Shown here: positions 25,670-36,215 of the stretch, in pieces
How positions within the stretch are numbered: position 1 is the first letter of the stretch
Layout of the letters: each line of letters begins with the position of its first letter
Source: an uncultured Alphaproteobacteria bacterium
GTDB taxonomy: Bacteria; Pseudomonadota; Alphaproteobacteria; HIMB59; GCA-002718135
DNA length: 64,000 bases
Assembly (NCBI GenBank): GCA_902593125.1
Contig: CACJGU010000001.1
Span: 62,001-126,000, forward strand
Direction of reading: 5' to 3'
Made by a program: the position numbers and the translations under genes
Notes under the pieces: model-generated
Database searches by the model: none
Seen by the model: only the letters and a program-made list of their open reading frames with translations
Told to the model about the DNA's origin: nothing

Positions 25670-26780
25670 TAATCTCCTTATGTAAATTTAGAGCAAATCT
25701 ATCTGTCATTCCTGAAATATAATCGCAGATTAATCTTTCAATTTCAATACTTTGATTTGTCCAATCAATTGGTAATTTATTATTGTTTTTTTTAAAATAA
25801 GTAAACAATGAAGATATAACTTTTTTCGAGTGATTTCTCTTATTTGATAAATTCGAATGATTGTAGACATTATCAAATAAAAACTTTTTTATTATATCGG
25901 CATTTTTTTTCATTTCATTAGAAAATGTAACAAGAAAGTTATTATTTTTACGGACATTATCTATCGAAATGATATTATTATTATCTAAATTTTTTTTTGT
26001 AGTCTCGTATACATCATTTATCATTTTAGATATTGAATTTCTTAATACCTGATAAACTAGAATATTATCAGGAATATTTTTGTATTCAGATTTTAAATCC
26101 ATTATAATTTTTTTAAAAAAACTTAACTCAGCAAGATTTTCCAATGAAATTAAATTTGCCCTAATAGCATCCTCTACATCATGATTATTATAAGCAATAT
26201 CATCAGATATGCTTGCTATTTGAGATTCTAAATGAGGTTGATCTTTTAAGTGTAAGTTATGTAATTTTGAATAATTATTTAAATGATAAGGTAGATTATT
26301 ACCCATAATACCATTGTGCTTTACTATACCTTCTAAACTTTCCCATGTAAGATTTAATCCATCAAACTCAGGGTGTCTTTTTTCAATAGAAGTTAATACC
26401 CTTAAGGTTTGATCATTATGATTAAACCCTCCAAAACTATTCATAGACTCATCAAGAGCATCTTCTCCAATATGACCAAAAGGAGGATGTCCTAAATCAT
26501 GAGCAAGAGCAACTGTTTCACCAAGATCTTCATCTAATTTGAGTAACCTACAAATAGACCTTGATATTTGTGCAACTTCGAGTGAATGTGTAAGTCTTGT
26601 CCTGAAATAATCACTCTCACTCTCTATAAAAACTTGAGTTTTATGTTTTAATTTTCTAAAAGAATTCGAATGTATGACTCTAGCCCTATCTCTTTCAAAT
26701 GGATTTCTCAAATCATCATTTAATTCATTATATAGTCTTCCATTTGAATTATTAGGATTAGAAGCTAAATGTTTGAACAT
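25662..26780 (-). CDS. dgt: Deoxyguanosinetriphosphate triphosphohydrolase-like protein
   Basis: A 372-residue HD-domain phosphohydrolase. The metal site is His65 in RLTHSLEVAQ and His94-Asp95 in LAHDLGHPPFGH. SISDDIAYNNHDVEDA adds the further conserved aspartate. It removes triphosphate from deoxynucleotides, lowering dNTP pools; alphaproteobacterial members are usually called dgt-like type 2. It heads the dgt-argS-SPOR-scpA-scpB series. Confidence 0.93.
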   Translation of the reverse strand: MFKHLASNPNNSNGRLYNELNDDLRNPFERDRARVIHSNSFRKLKHKTQVFIESESDYFRTRLTHSLEVAQISRSICRLLKLDEDLGETVALAHDLGHPPFGHIGEDALDESMNSFGGFNHNDQTLRVLTSIEKRHPEFDGLNLTWESLEGIVKHNGIMGNNLPYHLNNYSKLHNLHLKDQPHLESQIASISDDIAYNNHDVEDAIRANLISLENLAELSFFKKIIMDLKSEYKNIPDNILVYQVLRNSISKMINDVYETTKKNLDNNNIISIDNVRKNNNFLVTFSNEMKKNADIIKKFLFDNVYNHSNLSNKRNHSKKVISSLFTYFKKNNNKLPIDWTNQSIEIERLICDYISGMTDRFALNLHKEING

Positions 26781-26834
26781 AAAAAAATTTATATTATAGT
26801 AGTAAAATAATAACTAATAACAATATTTAGATAA

Positions 26835-27161
26835 ATGGACAATATAATTGAAGTAACTGAGAGTGCTCAAAATCATATAAATAAAATACTTATTTCAGAA
26901 AAATCTAAATATTTCAGGATTACAGTATTAGGTGGTGGTTGTGCTGGATTTCAATATAAATTTGATTTTTCTGATAAACCAAATGATGATGATTTAATCT
27001 TTAATTACAAAAATGCTGATGTATTAATAGATAAAACTTCGATTGAATTAATAAAAGGATCAAAAATTGATTATGTTAATGAATTGATTGGATCGTCATT
27101 TAAAATTTCTAATCCACTAGCATCTTCATCATGTGGTTGTGGAACTTCTTTTTCAATATAA
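26835..27161 (+). CDS. erpA: A-type iron-sulfur carrier (ErpA/IscA)
   Basis: A 108-residue A-type carrier that passes iron-sulfur clusters to apoproteins. The three ligand cysteines are present at Cys36 (GGGCAGFQY), Cys100 and Cys102 (SCGCGTSF). ErpA fits best because it lies between dgt and xthA, a common alphaproteobacterial order. It is divergent from dgt with 54 bases between, and its stop is directly followed by the xthA start. Confidence 0.92.
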   Translation: MDNIIEVTESAQNHINKILISEKSKYFRITVLGGGCAGFQYKFDFSDKPNDDDLIFNYKNADVLIDKTSIELIKGSKIDYVNELIGSSFKISNPLASSSCGCGTSFSI

Positions 27162-27947
27162 ATGAAAATTACTACCTGGAATGTAAATTCAGTTAATGCA
27201 AGAATAGAACATTTAATAAAATTTATAAAAAAAGATCAATCAGATTTATATTTAATTCAAGAATTAAAATGTACAAATGATAGTTTTCCTAAAGAAGATT
27301 TGGAAAATATTAATTATAAATGTTATGTAAATGGACAAAAAGCTTGGAATGGAGTAGCTATACTTAGTAAAGAGAATATAGAAATTTCAAATTTAAATAT
27401 TCCTAATTATAAAGATGTAAATTCCAGATTTATTGAAACAGAAATATCTTTAAAAAATATAAAAAATAAAATTAAATTAATAAATATTTATCTCCCAAAT
27501 GGAAATCCAATTGAAACAGAAAAATTTGATTACAAAATTGATTGGATGATAAATTTTAATAAATATATCAAAGAATTAATTGATAATAATCAACCAATTA
27601 TTATAGGTGGAGACTTTAATGTAATACCTAATGATGAAGATGTTTATTCACCAGAAAATTTTAAAAATGATGCTTGTGCGCATCCACTAACAAGAGAAAA
27701 ATTTAGAAATCTTTTAAATTTAGGTTTTGTAGATACGGTTAAATACTTTGTTGATGGAAATACAAACTGGACTTTTTGGGGTTATAGAGGTGGAAATTGG
27801 CAAAAAGGTAATGGTCTTAGAATTGATCATTTTCTTACAACACCAGAGGTAACTGATTTGATTAAATCAGTTAATGTTAATCGTGAACCAAGAGGATGGG
27901 AAAAGGCTTCCGATCACACACCAGTTACGATTGAATTAGTTAATTAA
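27162..27947 (+). CDS. xthA: Exodeoxyribonuclease III (AP endonuclease)
   Basis: A 261-residue base-excision repair nuclease of the exonuclease/endonuclease/phosphatase fold. Catalytic residues are Glu34 in LIQELKC, Asp and Asn in GGDFNVIP, and Asp251-His252 in SDHTPV. WTFWGYRGGNWQKGNGLRID is typical of XthA. The start abuts the erpA stop. Two bases separate it from the convergent ilvD. Confidence 0.95.
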   Translation: MKITTWNVNSVNARIEHLIKFIKKDQSDLYLIQELKCTNDSFPKEDLENINYKCYVNGQKAWNGVAILSKENIEISNLNIPNYKDVNSRFIETEISLKNIKNKIKLINIYLPNGNPIETEKFDYKIDWMINFNKYIKELIDNNQPIIIGGDFNVIPNDEDVYSPENFKNDACAHPLTREKFRNLLNLGFVDTVKYFVDGNTNWTFWGYRGGNWQKGNGLRIDHFLTTPEVTDLIKSVNVNREPRGWEKASDHTPVTIELVN

Positions 27948-27949
27948 TA

Positions 27950-29680
27950 TTAAATATCTGCGTATGTATGCGTTTCGTCTTTTGCTCCTGGTTGAGTAAC
28001 GGCACCCTCATAAGCTGGTCCAACAGTTTGAGAATATTTCCATATAGATCCAGAGTTATGATTAGTTTTTCTTGGCTTCCAATCTTTTTTTCTTTTTTCT
28101 ATTTCTTGATTTGAAAGTTTAACGTTAATCTCACCTTTGACAGCATCAATAATAATCTCATCCCCATCTTTAAGCAAACCTATCATACCTCCTACAGCTG
28201 CTTCTGGTCCTACATGACCAATACAAAATCCTCTTGTACCACCTGAAAATCTTCCATCTGTAATTAATGCAACAGTTTCACCTAATCCTTGCCCATATAT
28301 TGCGCCTGTTGTTGAAAGCATTTCACGCATACCAGGTCCTCCTTTAGGGCCTTCATATCTAATTATTACTGCATCTCCTGCTTTAATTTCATTTTTTAAA
28401 ACTGCAGTTAAAGCATCTTCTTCTGAGTCAAAACATTTAGCTTTTCCATTAAAAGTTAATTTTTTTAAACCTGCTATTTTTGATATACATCCATCTGGAG
28501 CAAGATTACCCCACAAACCTACGACTGAACTATTTTCACTAATTGGATTATCACATTTATAAACAACATCTTGATTTTTAGGAAATATTACTTCTTTATG
28601 ATTTTCAGCTATCGTTTTTCCTGTAACAGTTATGCAGTCACCGTTTATATAACCACCATCTAATAAAGATTTAATAACAACTGGCACACCTCCTACATCA
28701 TATAAATCTTTAGCAACGTACTTTCCACCAGGTTGCATATCACCAATATAAGGAGTTGAATTATAAATTTCTACAACGTCTCTTAATGTGAATTTTAAAC
28801 CTGCTTCATTAGCTATCGCAGGAAGATGGAGTGCTGCATTGGTTGAACCTCCAGTTGCAGCAACTACTCTTGCAGCGTTTACTAATGAATCAATAGTTAC
28901 TATATCCCTTGGTCTTATATTTTTATCTAATAAATTCATTATAGCTTTACCACTCTTTTCACCATAAGCTTTTCTTTCTTCAGTATTTACTGCGGGTGGC
29001 ATAGCTGAATTTGTTAGAGCTAAACCAACTGCTTCTGAAATACATGCCATTGTATTTGCTGTAAATTGGCCTCCACACGATCCAGCAGATGGACAGGCAA
29101 CTTGTTCAATATCTTTTAAATCTTGATCTGAGATAGTTCCAGCAGCATGTTTTCCCACTGCTTCAAAAACATCAATAACAGTAACATCTTTGCCCTTGTA
29201 TTTTCCTGGTAAGATTGATCCTCCATAAATAAATACAGATGGAACATTTAATCTAACCATAGCCATCATTAAACCTGGCAAAGATTTATCACAGCCAGCA
29301 AGTCCAACTATTGCGTCATAACAGTGACCTCTCACAGATAATTCAATGGAATCTGCAATAACCTCTCTGCTAATAAGAGAGGATTTCATTGCCTCATGGC
29401 CCATCGCAATTCCATCTGTTACAGTTATAGTTGTAAATTCTCTTGGTGTTCCTCCAGCATGTTTGACACCTGTCTTCACATGTTGCGCTTGATCTTGAAG
29501 CGTGATGTTGCAAGGAGCTGATTCATTCCAAGTGCTAACAACACCAACAAATGGTTGATAAATTTCATGTTCTTTTAAACCCATAGCATAATAATATGAT
29601 CTATGAGGTGCACTTTTAGGCCCTACACTAACATATCTACTGGGTAGTTTAGATTTTCTATTTGATCCTTTATCTTCCAT
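27950..29680 (-). CDS. ilvD: Dihydroxy-acid dehydratase
   Basis: Iron-sulfur enzyme of branched-chain amino acid synthesis that turns dihydroxy-isovalerate or -methylvalerate into the 2-oxoacids. It has 576 residues. The cluster cysteines are in [10 protein letters not shown] and [15 protein letters not shown], and [12 protein letters not shown] near residue 480 is the family's C-terminal signature. Length and motifs fit the IlvD/Edd family; a sugar-acid dehydratase is the alternative but less likely given the motif set. It starts one base after the valS stop. Confidence 0.92.
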   Translation of the reverse strand: MEDKGSNRKSKLPSRYVSVGPKSAPHRSYYYAMGLKEHEIYQPFVGVVSTWNESAPCNITLQDQAQHVKTGVKHAGGTPREFTTITVTDGIAMGHEAMKSSLISREVIADSIELSVRGHCYDAIVGLAGCDKSLPGLMMAMVRLNVPSVFIYGGSILPGKYKGKDVTVIDVFEAVGKHAAGTISDQDLKDIEQVACPSAGSCGGQFTANTMACISEAVGLALTNSAMPPAVNTEERKAYGEKSGKAIMNLLDKNIRPRDIVTIDSLVNAARVVAATGGSTNAALHLPAIANEAGLKFTLRDVVEIYNSTPYIGDMQPGGKYVAKDLYDVGGVPVVIKSLLDGGYINGDCITVTGKTIAENHKEVIFPKNQDVVYKCDNPISENSSVVGLWGNLAPDGCISKIAGLKKLTFNGKAKCFDSEEDALTAVLKNEIKAGDAVIIRYEGPKGGPGMREMLSTTGAIYGQGLGETVALITDGRFSGGTRGFCIGHVGPEAAVGGMIGLLKDGDEIIIDAVKGEINVKLSNQEIEKRKKDWKPRKTNHNSGSIWKYSQTVGPAYEGAVTQPGAKDETHTYADI

Positions 29681-29681
29681 T

Positions 29682-32309
29682 CTATTTGATAGTATTTATT
29701 ATTTGATCAATTTTTTCAATAGAAGATTTATAAATATTTGCCTCATTTTTAAATTTATTAATAATTTCTTTTGATGCTTTATTGATAAAGTTATTATTAT
29801 TTAATTTGTCATTAACTTTATTAAATTTTTCTTGCTCAACTTGCTTTTTCTTATTTAATTTTTTTAGTTCCGCTTCTGAGTCAATAATACCATCCAAAGG
29901 GATCAAAACTGATAATGATGTTAATACAATTAAAGCTGAGTTCTTATTTGGTTGAATTTTACCAAAACTAATATCATTGGTTTTTAAAAAATTACTTATT
30001 TCATTTTTATGGGCAAGAAAAAAATTACTAAGTTCTTCATCTTTTGCTTCTATAGAAATATTAATTAATTGTTTATAGGGTATATTTAGTTCTGATCTCA
30101 AATTTCTAATAGATGTTATGAATTCAATAAATTTTTCGAAGTTTTTTTTAGAAATATCAAAAGAATTATTCGTTAAATAGTTTTGGTAAACCTGATTCAT
30201 TAAATATGACTTATCATCAACTAAAGATCTCCATAATTTTTCACTAATAAATGGCATAATGGGATGTATAATTTTTAAAACTTGAATAAACGTCCATCCA
30301 GATACTTTTTTTATTTCATCGGCATATTTTTTATTATCGAAATTTTGTTTAATAATTTCAATGTACCAATCACAGTAAGAATGCCATACGAAATGATAAA
30401 TCTTATTGGCTATTTCATGAAACAAATACTTTTTAGTAAGTTGATCAAGTAGATAATTCAAATCATTCAATTCTTTTATTATCCATTTATTTGCATCAAA
30501 AAATATTGAATCAATTGAAATATCATCTTTAAAAACTGAATTGTTCATTTGTAAAAATTTACCAGCATTCCAAATTTTATTTGTAAATGATTTATATCCT
30601 TTAACTCTAGCTTCAGATAATTTTACATCTCGTCCGGGATTTAAGAGTGCCGTTAATGTAAATCTTAATGTATCAGCACCATATTTATCTAATAGCTCTA
30701 AAGGATCAATTATGTTACCTTTAGATTTAGACATTTTTTGTCCTTTTTCATCACGAATTAAAGGGTGAATATAAATATCTTTAAATGGAGTTTTCTTCAT
30801 AAAATAAGAACCCATCATCATCATACGTGCAACCCAAAAAAATATAATATCAAAACCAGTAACCAAAACATTGCCAGGATAAAACTTATTTAATTCATAA
30901 GTTTTATTTGGCCAATCTAAAGTAGAGAATGTCCATAGAGCAGAAGAAAACCAAGTATCTAAAACGTCTTCATCTTGTAAAAGCTTAACATCCTTTCCAT
31001 AAAATTCTTTTGCTTGATTTTGTGCCCCTTCTAAAGTTTCACTAACAAAATATTTATTATCTGGACCATACCATGCAGGAATTTGATGCCCCCACCATAA
31101 CTGTCTTGAAATACACCATGGTTGAATATTTTCCATCCAATTATAAAATGTATTTTCCCATTGTTTGGGAATAAATTTAGAACTATTATCTCTAACAGCT
31201 GATATTGGATCAACTGATAATTTTTTTGCATCACAAAACCATTGATCTGTCAGCCATGGCTCAATAACAACGCCAGACCTATCACCATATGGGATTACCA
31301 TTTGCTGTTTTTCTTCTTTAATTAATAAATTCATTTCATCTAATTTTTTTAAAATGAGTTTTCTTGCATCAAATCTATCTAAATTTTGAAATTCTTCGGG
31401 TACATTTGAATTTAATTTTGCAGTTTCATCAAAAATATTAATAAATTCTAAATCATGTCTTTTTCCTACCTCAAAATCATTAAAGTCATGCGCAGGAGTA
31501 ATTTTAACAGCACCAGAACCTTTTTCAGGATCTGCATATTCATCAGCGATGATTGGTATTTTTTTATTTGAAATTGGTAAATTACAAAATTTGCCAACTA
31601 AATTTTTATATTTTTCATCATCTGGATGGACGGCAACCGCCGTATCACCTAACATCGTCTCCGGCCTTGTTGTTGCAACTATAATATGATTGTTTTCATC
31701 TATAGGATATTTAATATGCCATAAACTTCCATCACTATCTCTTTGCTCTACTTCTAGATCAGAAATAGCAGTTAAAAGTTTTGGATCCCAATTAACCAAT
31801 CTTTTATCTTTATAAATAATTCCATCATTAAATAAATTAACAAAAACTCTCTTAACTGCATTAGAAAGACCTTCATCCATAGTAAATCTCTCTCTTGACC
31901 AATCTGCAGAAGCACCAAGTCTTCTTAATTGATTACTAATCTGACCACCTGACTCTCTTTTCCATTCCCATACTTTTTCAATAAACTTTTCTCTACCTAA
32001 AGATCGTCGATCTAGGTTCGACTCACTTAATTTTCTTTCAACAACCATCTGAGTAGCTATTCCTGCATGATCTGTACCTGCTTGCCATAATACTTCCATA
32101 CCTTTCATTCTATGGTATCTGATTAATATATCCTGAATTGTGAAGGTTAAGGCATGCCCCATGTGCAAGCTGCCTGTAACATTAGGTGGTGGCATCATTA
32201 TAGAATAAGGCTCACCTCCTTTTTTTGGTTTAAAACAACTAGATTCCTCCCACTGAGAATAAAGAAGTTTTTCATCTTTTAAAAAATCAAAAAATTTATC
32301 AAGCTGCAT
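29682..32309 (-). CDS. valS: Valyl-tRNA synthetase
   Basis: A class I synthetase of 875 residues. [15 protein letters not shown] holds the HIGH motif near residue 45, [14 protein letters not shown] follows, and [13 protein letters not shown] is the KMSKS motif near residue 530. An editing domain sits between, and a C-terminal coiled coil (last 70 residues, Lys/Asn rich) is present. In alphaproteobacteria valS commonly follows popZ, and the same order is kept here, with a five-base gap. Confidence 0.97.
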   Translation of the reverse strand: MQLDKFFDFLKDEKLLYSQWEESSCFKPKKGGEPYSIMMPPPNVTGSLHMGHALTFTIQDILIRYHRMKGMEVLWQAGTDHAGIATQMVVERKLSESNLDRRSLGREKFIEKVWEWKRESGGQISNQLRRLGASADWSRERFTMDEGLSNAVKRVFVNLFNDGIIYKDKRLVNWDPKLLTAISDLEVEQRDSDGSLWHIKYPIDENNHIIVATTRPETMLGDTAVAVHPDDEKYKNLVGKFCNLPISNKKIPIIADEYADPEKGSGAVKITPAHDFNDFEVGKRHDLEFINIFDETAKLNSNVPEEFQNLDRFDARKLILKKLDEMNLLIKEEKQQMVIPYGDRSGVVIEPWLTDQWFCDAKKLSVDPISAVRDNSSKFIPKQWENTFYNWMENIQPWCISRQLWWGHQIPAWYGPDNKYFVSETLEGAQNQAKEFYGKDVKLLQDEDVLDTWFSSALWTFSTLDWPNKTYELNKFYPGNVLVTGFDIIFFWVARMMMMGSYFMKKTPFKDIYIHPLIRDEKGQKMSKSKGNIIDPLELLDKYGADTLRFTLTALLNPGRDVKLSEARVKGYKSFTNKIWNAGKFLQMNNSVFKDDISIDSIFFDANKWIIKELNDLNYLLDQLTKKYLFHEIANKIYHFVWHSYCDWYIEIIKQNFDNKKYADEIKKVSGWTFIQVLKIIHPIMPFISEKLWRSLVDDKSYLMNQVYQNYLTNNSFDISKKNFEKFIEFITSIRNLRSELNIPYKQLINISIEAKDEELSNFFLAHKNEISNFLKTNDISFGKIQPNKNSALIVLTSLSVLIPLDGIIDSEAELKKLNKKKQVEQEKFNKVNDKLNNNNFINKASKEIINKFKNEANIYKSSIEKIDQIINTIK

Positions 32310-32314
32310 TGTGA

Positions 32315-32599
32315 CTATTTTGAATCAAAATAATTTTTAAGTAGTTGTGGGATTTTCTCATCAAGTATTTTTTCAATTTTACTTTCTACAAGATAGGAGA
32401 GTTTTTGATCTATAATATCATTAATTTCACTATTTATATCATCATCTTTTTGAACTAGTTTTATTGTACCATCACTATTAACTTTTTGGTTAAGTATCAA
32501 TATATTAGATGATGAATCTTTATTAGTATTATTTTTTTCATCTTCTAGTGCTCTTCGTATAATTTCAAGAGATTCATTGATTGAATTTTTTGTATTCAT
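32315..32599 (-). CDS. popZ: Short PopZ-like polar organizing protein (DUF2497-like)
   Basis: A 94-residue acidic protein. The N-terminus SINESLEIIRRALEDE resembles the PopZ start, in which a short helix with an IRR motif binds client proteins. A polar, Asp/Asn/Lys-rich middle follows, and the C-terminal KIEKILDEKIPQLLKNYF helix resembles the oligomerisation end. The full Caulobacter protein is about twice as long. Placement directly before valS and after tolC on the same strand matches the alphaproteobacterial popZ locus. PopZ gathers the chromosome origin and polar regulators; whether this reduced form still does so is not shown. Confidence 0.6.
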   Translation of the reverse strand: MNTKNSINESLEIIRRALEDEKNNTNKDSSSNILILNQKVNSDGTIKLVQKDDDINSEINDIIDQKLSYLVESKIEKILDEKIPQLLKNYFDSK

Positions 32600-32636
32600 A
32601 TTATTATTATAAATGTTTAATTAAATTATTAAAACT

Positions 32637-33923
32637 CTAATCATAGCTAGGAAGATATTCATCAAATAATTTAATTAGAGACCCATCTAATGCTAATAAA
32701 TTAAAATAATTAATCAGATAGTTTTTATTAGCATTAAAATATTCAACATTTACATTTAAAAGATTAGTTTCAGCATCTATAAGATCAGTGATAGATTTTG
32801 TTCCAAGATTGTATTCTTCCTGGGTACTTTCTAGGAGAGTATTTGCATACTCTATAGTTAATAAAGATGTATTTAAATTTGATTTACTAACTAAGTAGTT
32901 TTTATAATAGTTTGATACCTCAATATTTAAACTTTCTTTAAGATCCTCAAACTCAATTTCAGTTTGTAAAATTTGAGAATTAATTTTTCTAATATCTGAT
33001 TTATCAATATTTTGCTGGAATATAGGAATTGTTAAAGTTAAGCCTATTGAAGCATTTGTATTTTCAGTACCAGCATCTATTCGTGAACCATCCGAATACT
33101 CTGTTGACGCTGTTATATCCAAAGTAGGCCTATTAGAACTTTTTTCTTTTGAGAGATCAAGTTTCTTAATTTTAATATTATTTTGAGCAATTAAGATATT
33201 AAAATTATTTTTATAAACCTCAGATAGTATTTTTTCAAAATTTAAATCATCTTCTATATTTATATAATCTTCTAAATTAATAGCCTCTTTACCAACAATA
33301 GATTTGAATGTTTTTAAGCTGACTTTGTAATTTTCTCTAGCTGAAAAAAGATTAGTTTCTGCAATTGAAAAAGCACTCTCAGCATTTTTAAGTTCAGTTA
33401 TTGTTGCTGACCCTAATTCATATTTTAATTTTACTTCTTCCAAAAATCTTGAAACAGAATCAAAGTTCTTTTCAGAAGCTTTTAATGATTTTTCGTAATT
33501 AATAACTGTTAAATAACCTTCTACTGCCGTTAGTGATAGATCTTGGACTGTTTTATAAAAATTTATTACTGCATTTTCATAAATAAGTTTTGAACTTTCA
33601 ATTTCTAAACTTTTTTCTCCACCATCATACAAATTTTGAGTGATACTAATTTTATACTTGTCTGTGAAAGTTTCTGGTGTTGTTGTTACACCAGCTGCTG
33701 ATGTTGTATCACTATTACTATATGTGCCAGAAATAGTACCTGTAACAGTTGGAAGTTTTTTACCTATAGCTACTTCAATTACTTCTTTATTTTCTTTAAG
33801 TTTTTCAAAAGCTATTTTAACTTTCAAATTATTAGTAATAGTACTTTTTACTGATTCATCTATTGAAAGACCTAACAAAGATTTACTATAAAAAATTAAT
33901 AGAATTAAAACCAAATATCTCAT
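32637..33923 (-). CDS. tolC: TolC-family outer membrane efflux channel
   Basis: A 428-residue protein with a signal peptide (about 1-18) and two outer-membrane efflux repeats rich in heptad-like helices. The NYEKSLKASEKNF and SITDLIDAETNLLNVNVEYFNA segments are typical TolC positions, the latter close to the periplasmic tip. It would serve tripartite exporters or type I secretion as the shared exit channel. It abuts the stop of the Pcm-like gene upstream, an alphaproteobacterial arrangement (pcm-tolC-popZ-valS). Confidence 0.92.
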   Translation of the reverse strand: MRYLVLILLIFYSKSLLGLSIDESVKSTITNNLKVKIAFEKLKENKEVIEVAIGKKLPTVTGTISGTYSNSDTTSAAGVTTTPETFTDKYKISITQNLYDGGEKSLEIESSKLIYENAVINFYKTVQDLSLTAVEGYLTVINYEKSLKASEKNFDSVSRFLEEVKLKYELGSATITELKNAESAFSIAETNLFSARENYKVSLKTFKSIVGKEAINLEDYINIEDDLNFEKILSEVYKNNFNILIAQNNIKIKKLDLSKEKSSNRPTLDITASTEYSDGSRIDAGTENTNASIGLTLTIPIFQQNIDKSDIRKINSQILQTEIEFEDLKESLNIEVSNYYKNYLVSKSNLNTSLLTIEYANTLLESTQEEYNLGTKSITDLIDAETNLLNVNVEYFNANKNYLINYFNLLALDGSLIKLFDEYLPSYD

Positions 33924-34583
33924 TTAAAATTTAAAATCCTTTTTTTTATCTTGAATTTGATAGGTACACATTACATCAAATAAATACTCAGATGAATATA
34001 AATCTTCATTTCTTATAATTTTATAAGCTTTGCCTAAATTATCATATATTTTTTTAATATAAATAAGCCTTCCATTGTTATTAACTAGTTGCTTTTTTAA
34101 ATTATCATTAATTTCATAAATTGGACCATCAATTATAATTAAATCAAAAGGAGACTTTTCAGATAATCCTTCTAATAAATTTTTATTAAATAAATTTATA
34201 TTTACGGTATTATTTTTTTTAACATTCTGTTCTAATAATTTAAACAATTCTTTATTTTCTTCTACAACTAACAGCTCTTTACTAAGAGAGCTAATAATAG
34301 TCGAAAAATACCCTGTTAACCCCCCTAAATGCAATACCTTATCATTAGGAGAAATTTCTGAATATTTTATTATTTGAGCAAGGTGTAAATTTTTAAGATA
34401 TCCTCTTTTCTCCGTAATATCTAAATTCTTATCTAGGTAACAATTTTTACCTAAATTCATATCCAAAAAATTTTCCTTAGGGATATTTTCAAATATTTTT
34501 AAGATTTTTTCTTCGTTTATCTTATTTGGTCTTAACTGATTAATGACCATATTTTTTCTAGCAATTTCAAATGTTTCAGTCAT
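33924..34583 (-). CDS. Protein-L-isoaspartate O-methyltransferase family protein, divergent
   Basis: A 219-residue second Pcm homologue. It retains NMVINQLRPNKI and a Rossmann SAM segment LHLGGLTGYFSTIISSL in which the usual EIGTGSGY is altered to LHLGGLTGY, so catalytic activity is uncertain. The GQTISQP substrate motif of true Pcm is not recognisable. Its position just before tolC is conserved in alphaproteobacteria, where it is annotated as Pcm-like without a proven function. Confidence 0.8.
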   Translation of the reverse strand: MTETFEIARKNMVINQLRPNKINEEKILKIFENIPKENFLDMNLGKNCYLDKNLDITEKRGYLKNLHLAQIIKYSEISPNDKVLHLGGLTGYFSTIISSLSKELLVVEENKELFKLLEQNVKKNNTVNINLFNKNLLEGLSEKSPFDLIIIDGPIYEINDNLKKQLVNNNGRLIYIKKIYDNLGKAYKIIRNEDLYSSEYLFDVMCTYQIQDKKKDFKF

Positions 34584-34668
34584 TTCTTAAAGAATGCTTT
34601 ATATAATCATATTATTTAATCAATTATTTAAATAATAATTACCAATCTTTAGAATTTTTTTTCATTAA

Positions 34669-34694
34669 TTGACTAGAAATAATATAGTGATAAT
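34669..34694 (+). promoter_or_regulatory. Possible promoter of the tRNA-Cys/tRNA-Asn genes
   Basis: A TTGACT sequence at 34669-34674 and GATAAT at 34689-34694 lie about 15-40 bases before the tRNA-Cys 5' end at 34709. The 14-base spacer is shorter than the usual 16-18, so the match is imperfect, but it is the only sigma-70-like pair in the 125-base gap before the tRNAs. Confidence 0.35.
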
Positions 34695-34708
34695 TGTCAT
34701 TTTTTTTA

Positions 34709-34782
34709 GGCTCGGTGGCAGAGTGGTTATGTAGGGGCCTGCAAAGCCTTGCACAGCGGTTCGATTCCGCTCCGAGCCTCCA
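34709..34782 (+). tRNA. tRNA-Cys (GCA)
   Basis: A full cloverleaf can be drawn. The seven-base acceptor stem pairs 34709-34715 with 34772-34778, the T arm contains GGTTCGATTCC, and the anticodon loop CTGCAAA gives anticodon GCA. The 3' CCA is encoded in the DNA at 34780-34782. It is followed 47 bases later by tRNA-Asn on the same strand. Confidence 0.95.
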
Positions 34783-34829
34783 ATTTTTTCTTGTTTTTTA
34801 ATTTTTTTTTATTATCAACAAATTTGTGT

Positions 34830-34904
34830 TCCTCGGTAGCTCAGTGGTAGAGCAATCGGCTGTTAACCGATCGGTCGCTGGTTCGAGCCCGGCCCGGGGA
34901 GCCA
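34830..34904 (+). tRNA. tRNA-Asn (GTT)
   Basis: The acceptor stem pairs TCCTCGG at 34830 with CCGGGGA ending at 34900, with one G-T pair. The D arm AGCTCAGTGGTAGAGC, the anticodon loop CTGTTAA (anticodon GTT) and the T arm GGTTCGAGCCC are standard. CCA is encoded at 34902-34904. It ends seven bases before the end of the convergent umuC gene. Confidence 0.97.
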
Positions 34905-34910
34905 TTTTAT

Positions 34911-36215
34911 CTAAGCTTTAACTTCCACCAATTCTTCGAAACGTGTTGTGTAACAAGGAGATACGTTTTCTCTTTTCATCTTCCATATTTTTTCTATACC
35001 TTCAGAAGCTATCTTTAGGGTGGAGCTTCCATACCTATAGTTAATATCATCCATAGTATTCATTATTCTGTCTGATATATCACGATCGTAATCAAGCAAT
35101 CCTCTTGTTACATTGTGCCTACTGAGACCATATAGTATGACACCAGCTTTTTTATATCGATAGCCTGCTCTATATATTTTTCTAATTCCTTCAAGAGCTC
35201 TTTTAACGATTTTTATACTATTATTTGTTGGAAAAGGTAAGTGCAGTTTTATTGAATTTGAATATTGTTTTTCTCTTCTATTAAAATGATTAGTTAAAAC
35301 AAAAACACTCATCGACTCTGCGACCAAACCTTCCTCTCTTATCTTTTCTGATACTCTTGATCCATAAGTTGATATTGATTCCTCTAAATCAAATAATTTT
35401 TCTATTGGTTGACTAAATGATCTTGAGACACAACAACTTTGTTTATCACTTGGAACCAGGTCAAGATCTAAACACGATACACTGTTTAATTCTAGATAAG
35501 TCTTCTCCCCTACTACGCCCATATTTTTTCTTATCCATCCTCTGTCCATTTGTGAAAATTTATAAGCATTATGAATATTATATTTTTTAAGGAAAAGAGA
35601 TAACCTTCTTCCAATGCCCCATACTTCTTCAATAGATGTTAATTCTAATGCTTTTTTTATTTCTATTTTGTTTTTTAGTATGCACACACCTTTATAGTCT
35701 GATTGTTTTTTTGCTAGATTATTAGCTATTTTTGATAGTGTTTTTGTTGGTCCTACTCCAATACTAACTGGAATACCAACCCACTTCTTAATTGTTTGTC
35801 TAATGTGTTTACAATAAGCATTTAGCTCATAATTCTCAAAACCATTTAATCCAAGAAATGCTTCATCTATGGAGTAGATTTCTACCTCTGAAGAAAAACT
35901 TGATAGAGTCTCCATTACTCTCTGTGAAATATCGCCATACAAAGAATAATTAGATGAGAAAACTTTAACATTATTTTTTTTAATAATATTTTTTGCCTTA
36001 AAATAAGGTTCACCCATTTTTATTCCTAATTTTTTTGCTTCTTTTGATCGTGCAATAATACAACCATCATTATTGGAAAGTACGACAATTGGTTTTCCTA
36101 TAAGTTTTGGGTTAAATATTCTTTCACATGATGCATAAAAATTGTTGCAGTCTATCAATGCTATAGATTGATTTACTGAGCTATGATTTATACTAAGTAG
36201 TTTTGTGTATGACAT
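34911..36215 (-). CDS. umuC: DNA polymerase V catalytic subunit UmuC
   Basis: A 434-residue Y-family translesion polymerase. Catalytic acidic residues are Asp22 in IALIDCNNFYAS and the Asp-Glu of YSIDEAFLGL. LSNNDGCIIARSKEAK is the finger segment, PVSIGVGPTKTLSKIANNLAKK follows, and the little-finger and UmuC-type C-terminal regions are complete. It overlaps umuD by 23 bases. The pair copies past DNA damage after SOS induction. It faces the two tRNA genes tail to tail. Confidence 0.95.
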   Translation of the reverse strand: MSYTKLLSINHSSVNQSIALIDCNNFYASCERIFNPKLIGKPIVVLSNNDGCIIARSKEAKKLGIKMGEPYFKAKNIIKKNNVKVFSSNYSLYGDISQRVMETLSSFSSEVEIYSIDEAFLGLNGFENYELNAYCKHIRQTIKKWVGIPVSIGVGPTKTLSKIANNLAKKQSDYKGVCILKNKIEIKKALELTSIEEVWGIGRRLSLFLKKYNIHNAYKFSQMDRGWIRKNMGVVGEKTYLELNSVSCLDLDLVPSDKQSCCVSRSFSQPIEKLFDLEESISTYGSRVSEKIREEGLVAESMSVFVLTNHFNRREKQYSNSIKLHLPFPTNNSIKIVKRALEGIRKIYRAGYRYKKAGVILYGLSRHNVTRGLLDYDRDISDRIMNTMDDINYRYGSSTLKIASEGIEKIWKMKRENVSPCYTTRFEELVEVKA

